From JADGRF01 sp035274465 (GTDB lineage: Bacteria > Myxococcota_A > Polyangia > Polyangiales > JAFGIB01), in assembly GCA_035274465.1 (NCBI GenBank), contig DATEOF010000190.1:138407-202406 (forward strand): DNA of 64,000 nucleotides. Reading direction: 5' to 3'. How positions within the stretch are numbered: position 1 is the stretch's first letter; each line of letters begins with the position of its first letter. The translations under genes and the position numbers were made by a program. The notes below the pieces were generated by a model that saw only the letters and a program-made list of their open reading frames with translations, had not been told where the DNA came from and made no database searches. Shown piece after piece: positions 1-10,188 of the stretch.

Positions 1-255
1 GCCACAGTCAGTCGCGTGCGCGCTCGTCTGCATGCGCGTGACCAGGTCGACCTTGCTGCAGCTGGTCGGCACACCATCGAACGCCGTGGCGGGCGCAGTG
101 TCCGCGCGCGCCGGTGAGGTCCGAGCCACGCTTTTCTCGCCACGCAGCTCGATCGCTGCGGCGGGCCGGGCGTCGGGCGACCGTGAGTTCGCGCAGCCAA
201 GCATGGCGACGGCCACGACGCAGCACCGCGCGTGCGAGATCAGGCGTAAAGGCAT
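1..255 (-). CDS. Predicted lipoprotein, 3' end cut by window edge
   Basis: The frame opens at ATG (253-255) and is still open at base 1, giving 85 visible codons. The N-terminus has Arg/His, a hydrophobic Val/Ala core and a lipobox-like MLGC with Cys at residue 21, followed by a polar linker. This is the layout of a lipidated envelope protein. The rest is unseen, so no function can be given. It is divergent from the methyltransferase at 404, with about 150 bp between them for promoters. Third positions are strongly G/C, which supports coding. Confidence 0.6.
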   Translation of the reverse strand, partial: MPLRLISHARCCVVAVAMLGCANSRSPDARPAAAIELRGEKSVARTSPARADTAPATAFDGVPTSCSKVDLVTRMQTSAHATDCG

Positions 256-403
256 GACGTTCCCCGAATATAGCTCACGCGCCGCCCATGGCTCGAGCGT
301 AGTGTCGTGCGGCTCCTCCGGCACGCGTGCTCGCAATGATCGAGCGCACGAATGTCGCGCGCACCGTTTGCGGCGGAGCTGTTATGCTGAGCTGCAGCGC
401 TCG

Positions 404-1045
404 ATGCCCAATCGCCAAGTCACACCGAGACTCCACGATATCGCCGCGCGCACGCTCGCTCACTACGAACACAACGCCGACGCCTTTTGGAACGGCACGC
501 GCGATCACGACGTCAGCCAGAACCATGCTGCGTTGCTCGATGCGCTCGGTGGCCGCCCCGGGCTGCGCATCCTCGACTTCGGTTGTGGGCCAGGCCGCGA
601 CTTGGCGGCCTTCCGCGCGATGGGCCATCTGCCAGTCGGGCTCGACGGCTGCGTCGCATTCGTGCAGCGCGCACGGGCGCAGACCGGCTGTGAGGTGATC
701 CACCAGGACTTCTTCGAGCTCGCGCTCGGTGAGCGACAGTTCGACGGTGTGTTCGCCAACGCGTCGCTCTTTCATGTCGCGCGCGAGCTGCTGCCGGCGG
801 TGCTCGCCGAGCTCGCTCGTGTGCTCGTGCCAGGCGGCGTGCTGTTCTGCTCCAACCCGCGCGCCTTTCACGGCTACCAGGAGGGCTGGAACTCCGAGCG
901 CTACGGTTGTTACTTCACGATCGAGGGCTGGACCGAGCAGATCGCTGGCGCGGGCTTGGTGTTGGAGCGCCAGTACCTGCGACCCACGGGCATGCCGCCG
1001 GGTCGGCAGCCGTGGATCGCAATGGTGTGGCGCAAGCCAGCTTGA
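404..1045 (+). CDS. Class I SAM-dependent methyltransferase
   Basis: A 213-aa cytosolic Rossmann-fold methyltransferase. Motif I is ILDFGCGPGRDL near residues 60-71, an acidic residue follows in PVGLDG, and a post-I motif lies in the FDGVFANASLFH region, followed by LVPGGVLFCSNP. The frame is open far upstream, but the recognisable fold begins just after the ATG at 404 (MPNRQV), so that start was chosen; more upstream starts would add an unrelated Arg/Ala-rich stretch. The substrate cannot be told from sequence. The ending GMPPGRQPWIAMVWRKP is typical of small-molecule methyltransferases of the Methyltransf_11/25 type. The next gene on the same strand begins 237 bp downstream. Confidence 0.8.
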   Translation: MPNRQVTPRLHDIAARTLAHYEHNADAFWNGTRDHDVSQNHAALLDALGGRPGLRILDFGCGPGRDLAAFRAMGHLPVGLDGCVAFVQRARAQTGCEVIHQDFFELALGERQFDGVFANASLFHVARELLPAVLAELARVLVPGGVLFCSNPRAFHGYQEGWNSERYGCYFTIEGWTEQIAGAGLVLERQYLRPTGMPPGRQPWIAMVWRKPA

Positions 1046-1282
1046 CCTTCGTCTCAGCGGGCATGTCGTGGACCATTGCGGCGCTGGCCCGAGATTTCGC
1101 AAGCTGGGGTGGTTCGACCTGCACTTCCAGGGACCACTGGATGCCGTCGCAAGTGGCACGTGCCCGGCACCGTGTCGTGAGCTCGATCACACCACGCCGC
1201 GCGAGCAGCTGTCTTGGGATGGTCTACGCGTCGAGTGCGCGTTCGCGAGCATGGCCCGCGTCTTGCGATGCCGGAGCTCCTC

Positions 1283-2104
1283 ATGGAAATGACGAGCTCG
1301 AATCCAAGCAAGCACATCGAAGCAACGCTGAACTATCTCAAGTACGAAGGCGCGCCTCCCGTCATCGACGGTGCGAGTGCACAAGCGGGCAAGCAACCTG
1401 CGATTCCGATGCATCCGACCTCGGTGCTGATTCGCGACGCGCGAGCTGAACCGATCGCACCGAAGCTCGACACGGCCGGCTTCGAGCTCCTCCAACACCG
1501 CAGTGCGCTGCTGGACTTTTCCGACGACGAACTGATTCGACAAATCTACTACCCCGAGACTCAGCAGTTGCTGATGCGCGCGACGGGCGCCTCGAAGGCC
1601 GTCATCTTCGATCATGCGAAGCGTCTCGACGCGCCTGAGGCGAGCTCTGGCTCCGTGCCTCCAGTTCGAGGCGTCCACTGCGATCAGACGTTCAACTCTG
1701 GTCCGCGGCGCGTGCGCGATCATCTGCCGGCGGACGAGGCCGAGCTGAGGCTTCAGCGCCGCTGCGCGATCGTCAACGTCTGGCGCCCGATCGGTGGTCC
1801 GGTATTCACGGCTCCGCTCGCGTTCTGCGACGCGCGTTCGATCGCTGCAGAAGACTTGGTCCCGACGCCGTTCGTGTCTCCCGACAAAACTGGTGAGGTG
1901 TTCCTATTCAAACCGAACGAAGCGCACCGTTGGTTCTACTTTTCGCACATGCGTCCGGACGAAGCGGCATTGATCAAGATCTTCGATTCGAGGACCGACG
2001 GAACGGCGCGGTTGTCAGCGCACACGGCATTCGATGATCCTTCGACGCCGAAGGATGCACCGCCGCGTAGAAGCATCGAGGTGCGAGCCCTCGTGTTCTG
2101 GTGA
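1283..2104 (+). CDS. CmcJ/NvfI (GA4-desaturase-like) family protein
   Basis: A 273-aa protein whose C-terminal part (IKIFDSRTDGTARLSAHTAF followed by DDP) matches my recollection of the CmcJ/NvfI/gibberellin-desaturase-like family. That group of 2-oxoglutarate-oxygenase-fold enzymes is named after cephamycin and fungal meroterpenoid genes. A central CAIVNVWRPI and a later FLFKPNEAHRWFYFSHMRPDEA also fit. ATG 1283 has GGAG seven bases upstream (1272-1275). ATG 1268 and 1289 are alternatives in the same frame. It follows a methyltransferase gene on the same strand, so a small tailoring pair is possible, but the 237-bp gap argues against tight coupling. Substrate unknown. Confidence 0.7.
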   Translation: MEMTSSNPSKHIEATLNYLKYEGAPPVIDGASAQAGKQPAIPMHPTSVLIRDARAEPIAPKLDTAGFELLQHRSALLDFSDDELIRQIYYPETQQLLMRATGASKAVIFDHAKRLDAPEASSGSVPPVRGVHCDQTFNSGPRRVRDHLPADEAELRLQRRCAIVNVWRPIGGPVFTAPLAFCDARSIAAEDLVPTPFVSPDKTGEVFLFKPNEAHRWFYFSHMRPDEAALIKIFDSRTDGTARLSAHTAFDDPSTPKDAPPRRSIEVRALVFW

Positions 2105-2361
2105 ACCTCAACGTTCGCTCAGATGCGCACAGGACCTCCATGAACGATCACTCCGCCGATATGCACATGCGCGACTTACTCACTGGGCTCCATGCAGGCG
2201 AGAACCCGCCGCCTGATCTCAGGCAGGCGGTCGGGCGCACCGCCGCGCCAGCAGACGACGATCACGTTGCGCCACAACCGCGTTCGATGCGTCCCCGCAC
2301 ATTCTCCTGTGAAGGCGATCTGATCGCGTTCTGCTGGTTTCGCTGGCACGGAGGGTGGTGA
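2101..2361 (+). CDS. Doubtful small ORF, 86 aa, no recognised family
   Basis: The frame starts at a GTG that overlaps the stop of the preceding gene (GTGA) and ends just before an ATG at 2361. That ATG opens a further 37-aa frame (2361-2474). An internal ATG at 2140 (MNDHSADMHMRDLL) has a moderately plausible codon pattern. Composition is rich in His, Asp and Pro and ends FCWFRWHGGW. I recognise no domain. It could be a real short gene or a decayed fragment; the chain of touching short frames suggests decay. From 2475 to 2644 I see no gene, only a GC palindrome at 2542-2561. Confidence 0.25.
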   Translation: MNLNVRSDAHRTSMNDHSADMHMRDLLTGLHAGENPPPDLRQAVGRTAAPADDDHVAPQPRSMRPRTFSCEGDLIAFCWFRWHGGW

Positions 2362-2541
2362 TGCCCGCTGACTTCTTCGCCAATCCTCACCAGTTCCTCG
2401 CCACCGGCAACGAGCGCTCTAGTTCCCGCAAGATCGGCTCTCCGCTCTCACTCAGACTCGGCGACGGCAGATAGCGAATTCACGTTCGGCGAGCGCGCAC
2501 GCAAGCACGCGCTGCGCACGGATCTAGCGCGTGCGCGCAAC

Positions 2542-2561
2542 GGCGGCCGCCGGCGGCCGCC
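2542..2561. repeat. 20-bp perfect GC palindrome upstream of comM
   Basis: Two direct copies of GGCGGCCGCC abut, and the 20 bp read the same on both strands. It lies about 83 bp before the comM ATG. It could be an operator or a hairpin in the leader; the sequence alone cannot decide. Confidence 0.5.
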
Positions 2562-2644
2562 AGCGATTCCGCCGATCTTCGATCGCTAACTGGTTGAAAC
2601 CACTTACCCAACGCATCGGCACGCCGCTTGAATAACACCGCGCC

Positions 2645-4183
2645 ATGGTCGCGAAAGTCGAGACCGGGGCGCTCAGTGGCATCGCTGCGTGGGGCGTCGT
2701 CGTCGAGGTGAGTGAGACCCGCGGGTTGCCGGGGTTGGATGTCGTCGGGCAGGCCGAGGCGAGTTTGCGGGAGAGTCGTGCGCGGGTGCTCGCCGCGTTG
2801 CAGAACGGCGGGTTCAAGCTGCCCGAGCGGCGATATCTGATCAACCTGGCGCCGGCAGATCTGCGTAAGTCGGGTAGCTCGTTCGATCTGGCGATCGCGA
2901 TCGCGTTGTTGTCCGCCTGCACGTTGTGCGCGCCGACGTTGTTGTCCAACACGCTAATCCTCGGGGAGCTCTCGCTGGACGGACAGCTGCGATCCGTGCG
3001 CGGTGTGCTCGCGCACTTGCGCGGCGGGCTTCAACGCGGGCTGCGAGCCGCGATCATTCCGGAGTCCGACGCGCGCTGGGCGTCGCTGGTGCCCAGCCTC
3101 GAGGTGTATACCGCGGCCACACTGACGGACGTCGTGCAGTTCCTCAACGGCGGGCAACCGCTGCCGCGCGCCCAACCGGTCGACTGGGCCTCGCCTGCGG
3201 AACCGCGGCGGGATCTGAGTGAGGTGTGCGGGCAGGAAATGGCCAAGCGCGCGCTGGAGATCGCAGCCTGCGGCGGCCACCACTTGCTGATGGTCGGGCC
3301 GCCGGGCACCGGCAAGACCATGTTAGCGAGCCGCCTGCCCGATCTGTTGCCCGAGCCGACTCCGGCGCAGCGGCTGGAGATCGCGACTATCGCCAGCGTC
3401 GGGGCGGTCGCGCGTGCCGACTTGTTCGGCCGGCCATTTCGCGCGCCGCATCACAGCTGTAGCGATGTCGCGCTGATTGGCGGCGGCACGCCCGTGCGCC
3501 CGGGCGAAGTGACCCTGGCGCACGGGGGTGTGCTGTTTCTGGACGAGCTGCCGGAGTTCCGGCGCGGGGCCATCGAGGCCTTGCGCCCGACGATGGAAGC
3601 CGGGGTCGCGGTCATCGTCCGTGCGCGCGAACGCGTCACGATGCCGGCGCAGCCGTTGATCGTGGCCGCCATGAATCCTTGTCCGTGCGGCTACGCCGGT
3701 GACAAGAAGCGCATCTGCCGCTGCACGAGTCAGCAGGTGGAGCGCTACCGCGCGCGTATCTCGGGGCCCCTGATCGATCGCTTCGATCTCCACGTGCAGT
3801 TGCCGCCGGTGCCCGTGCAAGCACTCGATCGAGGGGTGTTCGGCGAGAACAGCGAGACGGTTCGGGCGCGCGTCGAGCGTGCGCAGCAGCGCGCATTGTC
3901 GCGCGGGCCGCGTGACGGGGCGTACACGAGCCCGACGTTCTCGCTGCTCAAGCAGCTGCAACCAGCTGCGCAGTCGCTGCTCCTCCGCAGCGTGGATGTG
4001 CTCGGACTGTCACTGCGCGCGTACGCGAAGGTGCTGCGGGTGTCGCGCACGATCGCCGACCTCGCCGACACCGACGCCATCGCAATCGAGCACGTGGCCG
4101 AGGCGATTCAATATCGGCTGCTCGATCGCGACAACTCCGACGCGCACTGGCCGAGATGTGATGTGCGGGCGCTCCCCGCTTGA
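2645..4183 (+). CDS. comM: YifB/ComM-family Mg-chelatase-like AAA+ ATPase
   Basis: At 512 aa this is the usual length for YifB/ComM, a hexameric AAA+ DNA motor. In naturally transformable bacteria the family drives branch migration of incoming strands. The N-terminal ChlI-like domain has GIAAWGVVVEVSETRGLPGL followed by VVGQAEASLRESRARV. Walker A is GPPGTGKTM near residue 219 and Walker B VLFLDELPEF near 295-304. A zinc-finger-like CPCGYAGDKKRICRC occurs near 345, followed by the sensor/arginine region RISGPLIDRFDLHVQ. ATG 2645 gives the standard MVAKVETGAL start. It ends 22 bp before recA on the same strand, pointing to co-transcription of two recombination genes. Confidence 0.92.
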   Translation: MVAKVETGALSGIAAWGVVVEVSETRGLPGLDVVGQAEASLRESRARVLAALQNGGFKLPERRYLINLAPADLRKSGSSFDLAIAIALLSACTLCAPTLLSNTLILGELSLDGQLRSVRGVLAHLRGGLQRGLRAAIIPESDARWASLVPSLEVYTAATLTDVVQFLNGGQPLPRAQPVDWASPAEPRRDLSEVCGQEMAKRALEIAACGGHHLLMVGPPGTGKTMLASRLPDLLPEPTPAQRLEIATIASVGAVARADLFGRPFRAPHHSCSDVALIGGGTPVRPGEVTLAHGGVLFLDELPEFRRGAIEALRPTMEAGVAVIVRARERVTMPAQPLIVAAMNPCPCGYAGDKKRICRCTSQQVERYRARISGPLIDRFDLHVQLPPVPVQALDRGVFGENSETVRARVERAQQRALSRGPRDGAYTSPTFSLLKQLQPAAQSLLLRSVDVLGLSLRAYAKVLRVSRTIADLADTDAIAIEHVAEAIQYRLLDRDNSDAHWPRCDVRALPA

Positions 4184-4205
4184 AATGACCACAGGAGAGA
4201 TCACC

Positions 4206-5249
<1,044 letters not shown>

Positions 5250-5262
5250 CGACCCACCGGGC

Positions 5263-7230
5263 TCACTGCGGGCCCGCGCACGTCCACTCCGCCCCCGCGC
5301 GCGCCAGGCGCGGCGCGCCGGTGGCGTAGCTCGTCCGCAGCACCAGCCGTAGCTCGATCGCTCCGCCCTCGGGTAGCGACAGCGGGAACGCGGGCGCGTG
5401 CTCCGGGAAGCTGCCCAGCTCGCTGAAGCTGGCAGCGGCGAGGCCGTCGCGGTCCTCGGCCCAACGCACCGCCACGTCGATCGATCCACCCACACCGACC
5501 TCGGCGATCAAATGCAGAGCCTTCCAACGCGTGCCATTCGGTTGACCGCCGCCGACGTTGTCGCATCCGCCCTCGAACACGTGGCGGATGGTCGCCTCGC
5601 GCACGAACTCCTGGCTGAGGCCGAGACCCGTGAGATCGCCGGCGCCGCGCGGACCTCGTCCTACCGGCACTTGCGCGGTGACTTTGTCCGCCCCGGGGTC
5701 GTAGCGCGTCACCAGACCGCGCCCGTCGGGGCCGCCTTGCGTGCTCACGACCCACAGGCGCCCGCCGCTGTCGGCTGCAATGGCCACCGACTCGTAGGGC
5801 ACGACACCGCTGCTCCTCAGCTCGCGCGCTTCGCCGACCTCCAGCGGATCCGCGTCGAGCCGAGCCAGCTGTCCGGACGTGTAGACTACCCAGTAGGCCT
5901 GCGCGGCGCGCGCGATCCCCCGCGGTGATTGCAGGTCGGGTACCTGTACGTCGGACCAGAGCTTTCGCGTCGGGTCGAAGCTCGCCACGTTCTCACACCC
6001 GAAGCCTGCGAACAGCAAGCCGCCTTCCGGCTCGAGGCACAGGCCCTCGAGTGCATAGCAGGCCAACTGGGTCCGGTACACGTCGACCGTCGCTGGACTG
6101 TGCAACGGGTCCACACGCGCAACCTGGCCGTCGCGGTCGATCAACCACAACTGTCCCCAGGCGTCGAAGGTTCCGGCGTAGGCGGCGAAGCCCGGCAGCG
6201 CTGCAGCCGTCAGCTGCTGGCCGGTCTGGCCGTCGAACGAGACCACGCGCTGCGCGCCCGCCAGCCCGACCCACGGGTTGCCCGCCAGCTCTGCGTCCGG
6301 CGCCTGAGCGCCGTCGATCGCGAGCGCCTGTGCGTCGTCTGCCGGCGCGCCCACGTCGATGTCGAGGAGCCTGCAGTCGTCTCGCGGCAGCACCTGATCG
6401 CCGCCGTGCGAGGTCGTGAGTCCGTCGCCGCCGACATCCAGGCAGCGCGCTTCGTCCCAGGCGAACTTCGAGAGTCTCGCTCGCTCGTCGTTCGGACGGT
6501 CGAGGACCCAGGCATCACCGCGGTGGTCCACCGCGACACGCACGGGGCGCCCGCCGGGTGTCCGATAGCGCGCCACTTCCACGGCGCGATCCGCGTCGAG
6601 CTTGGAGAGTGTGCCCTCGTCCGTGTTGGGTACCCATACGAACCGGCGCTCGCGGGAGGTCTGCTGCAAGGTCAATTCGCCTGCGCTCGTGAGCGCAAAC
6701 CCGGGCTCGGCCTCGAATGGCGCCACGGGAGCGCCCCAGACCGCCCCGACGCAGGTCTCGTCGCAACCGCCGCACGGACTGGCGACGTACTCATCGACCA
6801 CGCCATCACAGTCGTCATCCAGTTGGTTGCAGCGCTCGGCGCTGGGTAGCACCGCGCCCTCACACGCGACGAACACGCCGTGCGCGCACTCTGCGCGGCC
6901 CGAGCGGCACACTCCGACGTCCAGCGTGTCCGCCGGCGCCGCATAACAAACATCACCGAGCTCCTCGTAGCAGGGACACCCGGCCAGCGTGGGATACTCC
7001 GCGCAGCGTTCCGGCATCTCGGTGCAACGCGACGCACGCTTGGGGTCGTGATCATCACAATCCGGCCCGCGCTCGCAGCCCTCGCCGCGTCCATCGTTGT
7101 CCGCATCGACACATCGCTCGCCACAGCCCGAGAGCGCTGCCCACGCGAGACATGCGATGACGAAGGCCCAGCCCGCCGAAGCAACCGAGGCGGCGCCTGC
7201 GGGCCTCCAGCGATTTGGCCGCGCCTTCAC
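5263..7230 (-). CDS. Putative metal-binding lipoprotein with propeller-like body
   Basis: A 655-aa secreted lipoprotein. A long Arg-rich N-terminus is followed by WAFVIACLAWAALSGC, with lipobox Cys 36. A Cys/Asp-rich head follows, with CVDADNDGRGEGCERGPDCDDHD, then ERCNQLDDDCDGVVDE, the MopE-like putative calcium/copper-binding motif seen repeatedly in myxobacteria. The body has repeated short strands (WVLDRPND, LWLIDRDGQVARVDP, LWVVSTQGGPDGRGLVTRYD) like an NHL/SMP-30-type beta-propeller. GTG 7230 has GGAAG a few bases upstream and avoids running into the divergent SDR gene at 7315. The 3' end converges on recA with 13 bp between. A surface or periplasmic role is inferred; no enzyme site is seen. 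Confidence 0.75.
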   Translation of the reverse strand: MKARPNRWRPAGAASVASAGWAFVIACLAWAALSGCGERCVDADNDGRGEGCERGPDCDDHDPKRASRCTEMPERCAEYPTLAGCPCYEELGDVCYAAPADTLDVGVCRSGRAECAHGVFVACEGAVLPSAERCNQLDDDCDGVVDEYVASPCGGCDETCVGAVWGAPVAPFEAEPGFALTSAGELTLQQTSRERRFVWVPNTDEGTLSKLDADRAVEVARYRTPGGRPVRVAVDHRGDAWVLDRPNDERARLSKFAWDEARCLDVGGDGLTTSHGGDQVLPRDDCRLLDIDVGAPADDAQALAIDGAQAPDAELAGNPWVGLAGAQRVVSFDGQTGQQLTAAALPGFAAYAGTFDAWGQLWLIDRDGQVARVDPLHSPATVDVYRTQLACYALEGLCLEPEGGLLFAGFGCENVASFDPTRKLWSDVQVPDLQSPRGIARAAQAYWVVYTSGQLARLDADPLEVGEARELRSSGVVPYESVAIAADSGGRLWVVSTQGGPDGRGLVTRYDPGADKVTAQVPVGRGPRGAGDLTGLGLSQEFVREATIRHVFEGGCDNVGGGQPNGTRWKALHLIAEVGVGGSIDVAVRWAEDRDGLAAASFSELGSFPEHAPAFPLSLPEGGAIELRLVLRTSYATGAPRLARAGAEWTCAGPQ

Positions 7231-7314
7231 GAGCTTCCAGCCTAACAAACCGACCGCAAACCGTGGTAACCAGCCCGGCGGCGCGGCATCCTCCGCACAC
7301 TCCTCTCTACCGAC

Positions 7315-8394
7315 ATGTCGATTCATCTGATCACGGGTGCAACGGGTTTCGTCGGCTCCGCGCTGCTGGCGCGGCTGCTGCGCGATGGCGAGCAGGTACG
7401 CATCGTGGTGCGTTCTACCGATCACGCGGACCGCTTCCGCGAACAGGTAGAACGCGGAGAACTCGAAGTACGCGTGGCGAGTCTCGGCGATCCGAACGCC
7501 ATCGCCGCTGCAGCTGAGGGCGTCGACGTATTGTACCACTGCGCGGCCGAGAACTCCCTCGACGCAGCCCCCGCAGCGGTGTCCTGGGTGAACGTCGCCG
7601 GCACGGAGAATGTGCGCAACGCCGCCCGGCACGCGGGGGTACGGCGCTTGGTGCACGTGTCGTGCACCGACGTGACCCTGTCCAATCGCGATCGCATGAG
7701 CTGGAACGAAGGTCGGCAGCTGGACGGCTTGCCGATCGACGCCTTTTGCCGCTCCAAGCTGCTGGCCGAAGAGCTCGTATTGCCGAGCAGCGGCAAAGAC
7801 TTCCAGGCTTGCGCCCTGCGGCCGGCCTGGGTCTGGGGCCCCGGCGATCGACGCACGCTACCGGCCCTGTGTCGCGAGGCAGCGCGCGGCCGCGTGAGCT
7901 TGTGTGGCCCGGGAAACAACCTGCTGCCCACCGTCTACATCGACAACCTGGTCGACGCCTTGATCCTGGCGGGTGAAGCTGACGACGTCGGTGGTCGTGC
8001 TTTCCACGTGCTGGACGGTGAGGCGCTGACTGCGCGCGAGTTCCTGGAGCAACTGTGTCAGGCGGTGGGCCTGGCAGCACCCGCACGCGGTGTGTACGCG
8101 CTCGCATACTCGGCAGCCTGGGTTCGCGAGCGATTCGGCCTACCCGGTCTGCATCGCGCCGACGTCGTCCGCCGCGGACGCAGCGCATTGTTCGACGCCG
8201 TCGCTGCCGTCCGCGAGCTCGGCTACCAGCCGAGGGTCAGCGTGGAAGAAGGCATGCGTGCGCTCGCCGCCTGGGTACAGGAAGCCGGCGGCCCCACTGC
8301 ACTCGCGCAGAACGTGCGCACCCCGACCAGTCAACACGAGGTCGAAGCCTTGATTCGCCTGAGCGAAACCGATGGCGCCACTCCGGCGACATGA
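7315..8394 (+). CDS. Extended SDR (NAD-dependent epimerase/dehydratase) with Tyr-to-Phe change
   Basis: A 359-aa Rossmann protein of the extended SDR type (3-beta-HSD/NAD-epimerase group). The NAD-binding motif TGATGFVGSALLARLL is at the N-terminus, followed by VLYHCAAE, VHVSCTDV and ALRPAWVWGPGD. The usual catalytic YxxxK is replaced: the site reads AFCRSKLLAEE, so Phe stands where Tyr is expected and the Lys is kept. It may therefore bind NAD(P) without classical catalysis, or use another acid/base. ATG 7315 starts right at the beta-strand of the Rossmann fold. It is divergent from the lipoprotein at 7230. The substrate is not evident. Confidence 0.8.
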   Translation: MSIHLITGATGFVGSALLARLLRDGEQVRIVVRSTDHADRFREQVERGELEVRVASLGDPNAIAAAAEGVDVLYHCAAENSLDAAPAAVSWVNVAGTENVRNAARHAGVRRLVHVSCTDVTLSNRDRMSWNEGRQLDGLPIDAFCRSKLLAEELVLPSSGKDFQACALRPAWVWGPGDRRTLPALCREAARGRVSLCGPGNNLLPTVYIDNLVDALILAGEADDVGGRAFHVLDGEALTAREFLEQLCQAVGLAAPARGVYALAYSAAWVRERFGLPGLHRADVVRRGRSALFDAVAAVRELGYQPRVSVEEGMRALAAWVQEAGGPTALAQNVRTPTSQHEVEALIRLSETDGATPAT

Positions 8395-8412
8395 CGCAAA
8401 CTTAACCGAATC

Positions 8413-9681
8413 GTGTCGAAGTCTCGGAATGAGTCGTGGATACCGCTGCCGCGCTTGCTGCTGATGGCTGCAGCGCTCGCGGCTCATCTGACTGCACCAG
8501 GTTGCTACGCCAGCCGGCACAGCTCGACGGATCCTTCTGCAGATCGGCAGAACTCGCGCTTGGCTGGGCGCGCAGCTATTGGCGGCAAGGGCGCAGCCGA
8601 TGGTGGACACCCTGGCGACGCCGGACGCCCTGCATCGCAAGCGGGGAATCCCGCCACGGGCGCAGACGCGCAGGCGCCCGCGGGCTCGGCCGGCATGAAC
8701 GCCGATGATCGAGGAAGCGCGGAGCCGGACGGCCCCCTCGCGCCGACGCCGATCATGCCCGAGCCGAACCTGCGCGTGGCGTTCCTCGGTGATCAGGGCT
8801 TGGGGATGGCGGCTCGGGATGTGCTCGAGCTGCTGGCACGCGAGAAGCCGGCACTGGTGGTTCACGCCGGCGATCTCACGTACGGAGAAGGCGATCCGGC
8901 GCACTGGGAGTCGAACATCGACGAGGTGCTGGGCCGGAACTTCCCGTACCTCGTGGCCATCGGCAATCACGACCTCGACGACTGGGAGGGACCGCAAGGC
9001 TTCGCCGCGCTCCTCTCGGCAAGGCTGGCGCGCACGCCTGGCCTGCGCTGTGACGGGGAGCTCGGCGTGAAGAGCTTGTGCCGCTACCGCGGACTCGAGT
9101 TGGTGCTCTCGGGGGTCGGCAGCGAGGGCAGCGATCACGCGTGGTATCTGGAGCGAACCCTGGTGCGTCCCGGTGCCGCGATCCGACTGTGCGTGTGGCA
9201 CAAGAATCAGCACGACATGCAGGTGGGCGCCAAGAGCGACGAGGCGGGCTGGGGTGCTTATCAGATCTGCGCACGCCACGGCGCGCCGATCATCACGGCT
9301 CATGAGCACTCGTACTCGCGCACGTTCGCGTTGACTGCGATCGGCGACCGCAAGCGAGGCCACGGCGCGACGGGGCGGCCGGACCTGCTGCAGCTCGGCC
9401 CCGACCGTACGTTCGTCGCGGTCACCGGCCTGGGCGGTCATAGCACCCGTACGCGCACGCTCGATCACGCGATGGACACCTGGTGGGCTTCGATCTACGC
9501 GAACAACTATCAGATGATGAACGGCGCGCACATGGACAACGTGCCCTACATCGAGTTCGGCGCGCTGTTCATCGACTTCCACGTCGACGGCGACCCGCTC
9601 AAGGCACGCGCCTACTTCAAGACGACCAAGGACGTGGTCGTCGACAAGTTCGAGCTGCACTTCGCGGATCGCAGCCGCTAG
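8413..9681 (+). CDS. Calcineurin-like metallophosphoesterase lipoprotein
   Basis: A 422-aa exported phosphoesterase. The signal region LLLMAAALAAHLTAPGC gives lipobox Cys 31 from GTG 8413, followed by an Ala/Gly/Asp-rich linker of about 80 residues. The catalytic domain has the ordered metal motifs LGDQG, HAGDLTYGEGD, AIGNHDLDDWEG, CVWHKNQH and AHEHSYSR, as in purple-acid-phosphatase-like enzymes. The final GHxH-type site reads AHEH, a small departure from the usual Gly. The substrate is unknown; phosphate monoester or nucleotide hydrolysis outside the cytoplasm is the family expectation. It starts 18 bp after the SDR gene and may be co-transcribed with it. A later ATG (8464) would shorten the signal peptide. 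Confidence 0.85.
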   Translation: MSKSRNESWIPLPRLLLMAAALAAHLTAPGCYASRHSSTDPSADRQNSRLAGRAAIGGKGAADGGHPGDAGRPASQAGNPATGADAQAPAGSAGMNADDRGSAEPDGPLAPTPIMPEPNLRVAFLGDQGLGMAARDVLELLAREKPALVVHAGDLTYGEGDPAHWESNIDEVLGRNFPYLVAIGNHDLDDWEGPQGFAALLSARLARTPGLRCDGELGVKSLCRYRGLELVLSGVGSEGSDHAWYLERTLVRPGAAIRLCVWHKNQHDMQVGAKSDEAGWGAYQICARHGAPIITAHEHSYSRTFALTAIGDRKRGHGATGRPDLLQLGPDRTFVAVTGLGGHSTRTRTLDHAMDTWWASIYANNYQMMNGAHMDNVPYIEFGALFIDFHVDGDPLKARAYFKTTKDVVVDKFELHFADRSR

Positions 9682-9687
9682 CCACCG

Positions 9688-10188
9688 CTACTTCTCCGAC
9701 GGAGGTCGCGTGCCGTTGAGGTTCATCCGAGCAGTGCAGGTACGCACCGCCGCGCAATCTGCGCTCGTATTGGTGTCCGGTGTGTACGTGATGCTGCCGC
9801 TGAGTGCGTCGTTGCTGATCGTCGCAACCATGTGCGCGTCGATCGTGAATGCGCACGACCCGCTCGAGAGCGAGCGCGTTCCTTGCAGCGTGAGATCGAG
9901 CTCCGCGCCCGAAACCGAACCTTCGAGGTGAGCGTTGCCGCAGTACACGGTGAGGAAGATCGCGCCGGCGCCACCGACATCGGCCGAGACGCTGCTGCCG
10001 TTCTGCGTCACGGTCAGCGGGATTCCGGAGGTCGATACGCCCTGATTCCAGTTCTCGAGCGGACACGTCGAAGGGCCGTTCGTCACGTTGAGCGTGTAGC
10101 TGCCATGCACGTCTGTCGGCTCCGAGTCGTCACCACATCCCAGCAGAGCCAAGACGGTCACCAGGCAGAGCGAAGGTTTCATGGTCAA
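9688..10188 (-). CDS. Small predicted lipoprotein, beta-rich
   Basis: A 166-aa protein with signal MTMKPSLCLVTVLALLGC (Cys 18) and an immediate GDDSEP polar stretch. The body alternates short hydrophobic strands (SYTLNVTNG, IPLTVTQNGSSVSADVGG, GSVSGAELDLTLQG, GSITYTP). This resembles a small beta-sandwich of the lipocalin or DUF type found in myxobacterial lipoproteins. Five Cys follow the lipidated one, and disulfides are possible. No catalytic motif is visible. An in-frame ATG two codons later (10182) is equally possible. It converges on the phosphoesterase gene with 6 bp between. Function unknown. Confidence 0.7.
   Translation of the reverse strand: MTMKPSLCLVTVLALLGCGDDSEPTDVHGSYTLNVTNGPSTCPLENWNQGVSTSGIPLTVTQNGSSVSADVGGAGAIFLTVYCGNAHLEGSVSGAELDLTLQGTRSLSSGSCAFTIDAHMVATISNDALSGSITYTPDTNTSADCAAVRTCTARMNLNGTRPPSEK

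Noticed and set aside
3323..3961. Minus-strand frame opposite comM
   Set aside because: Shadow of a well-conserved AAA+ gene; no domain.
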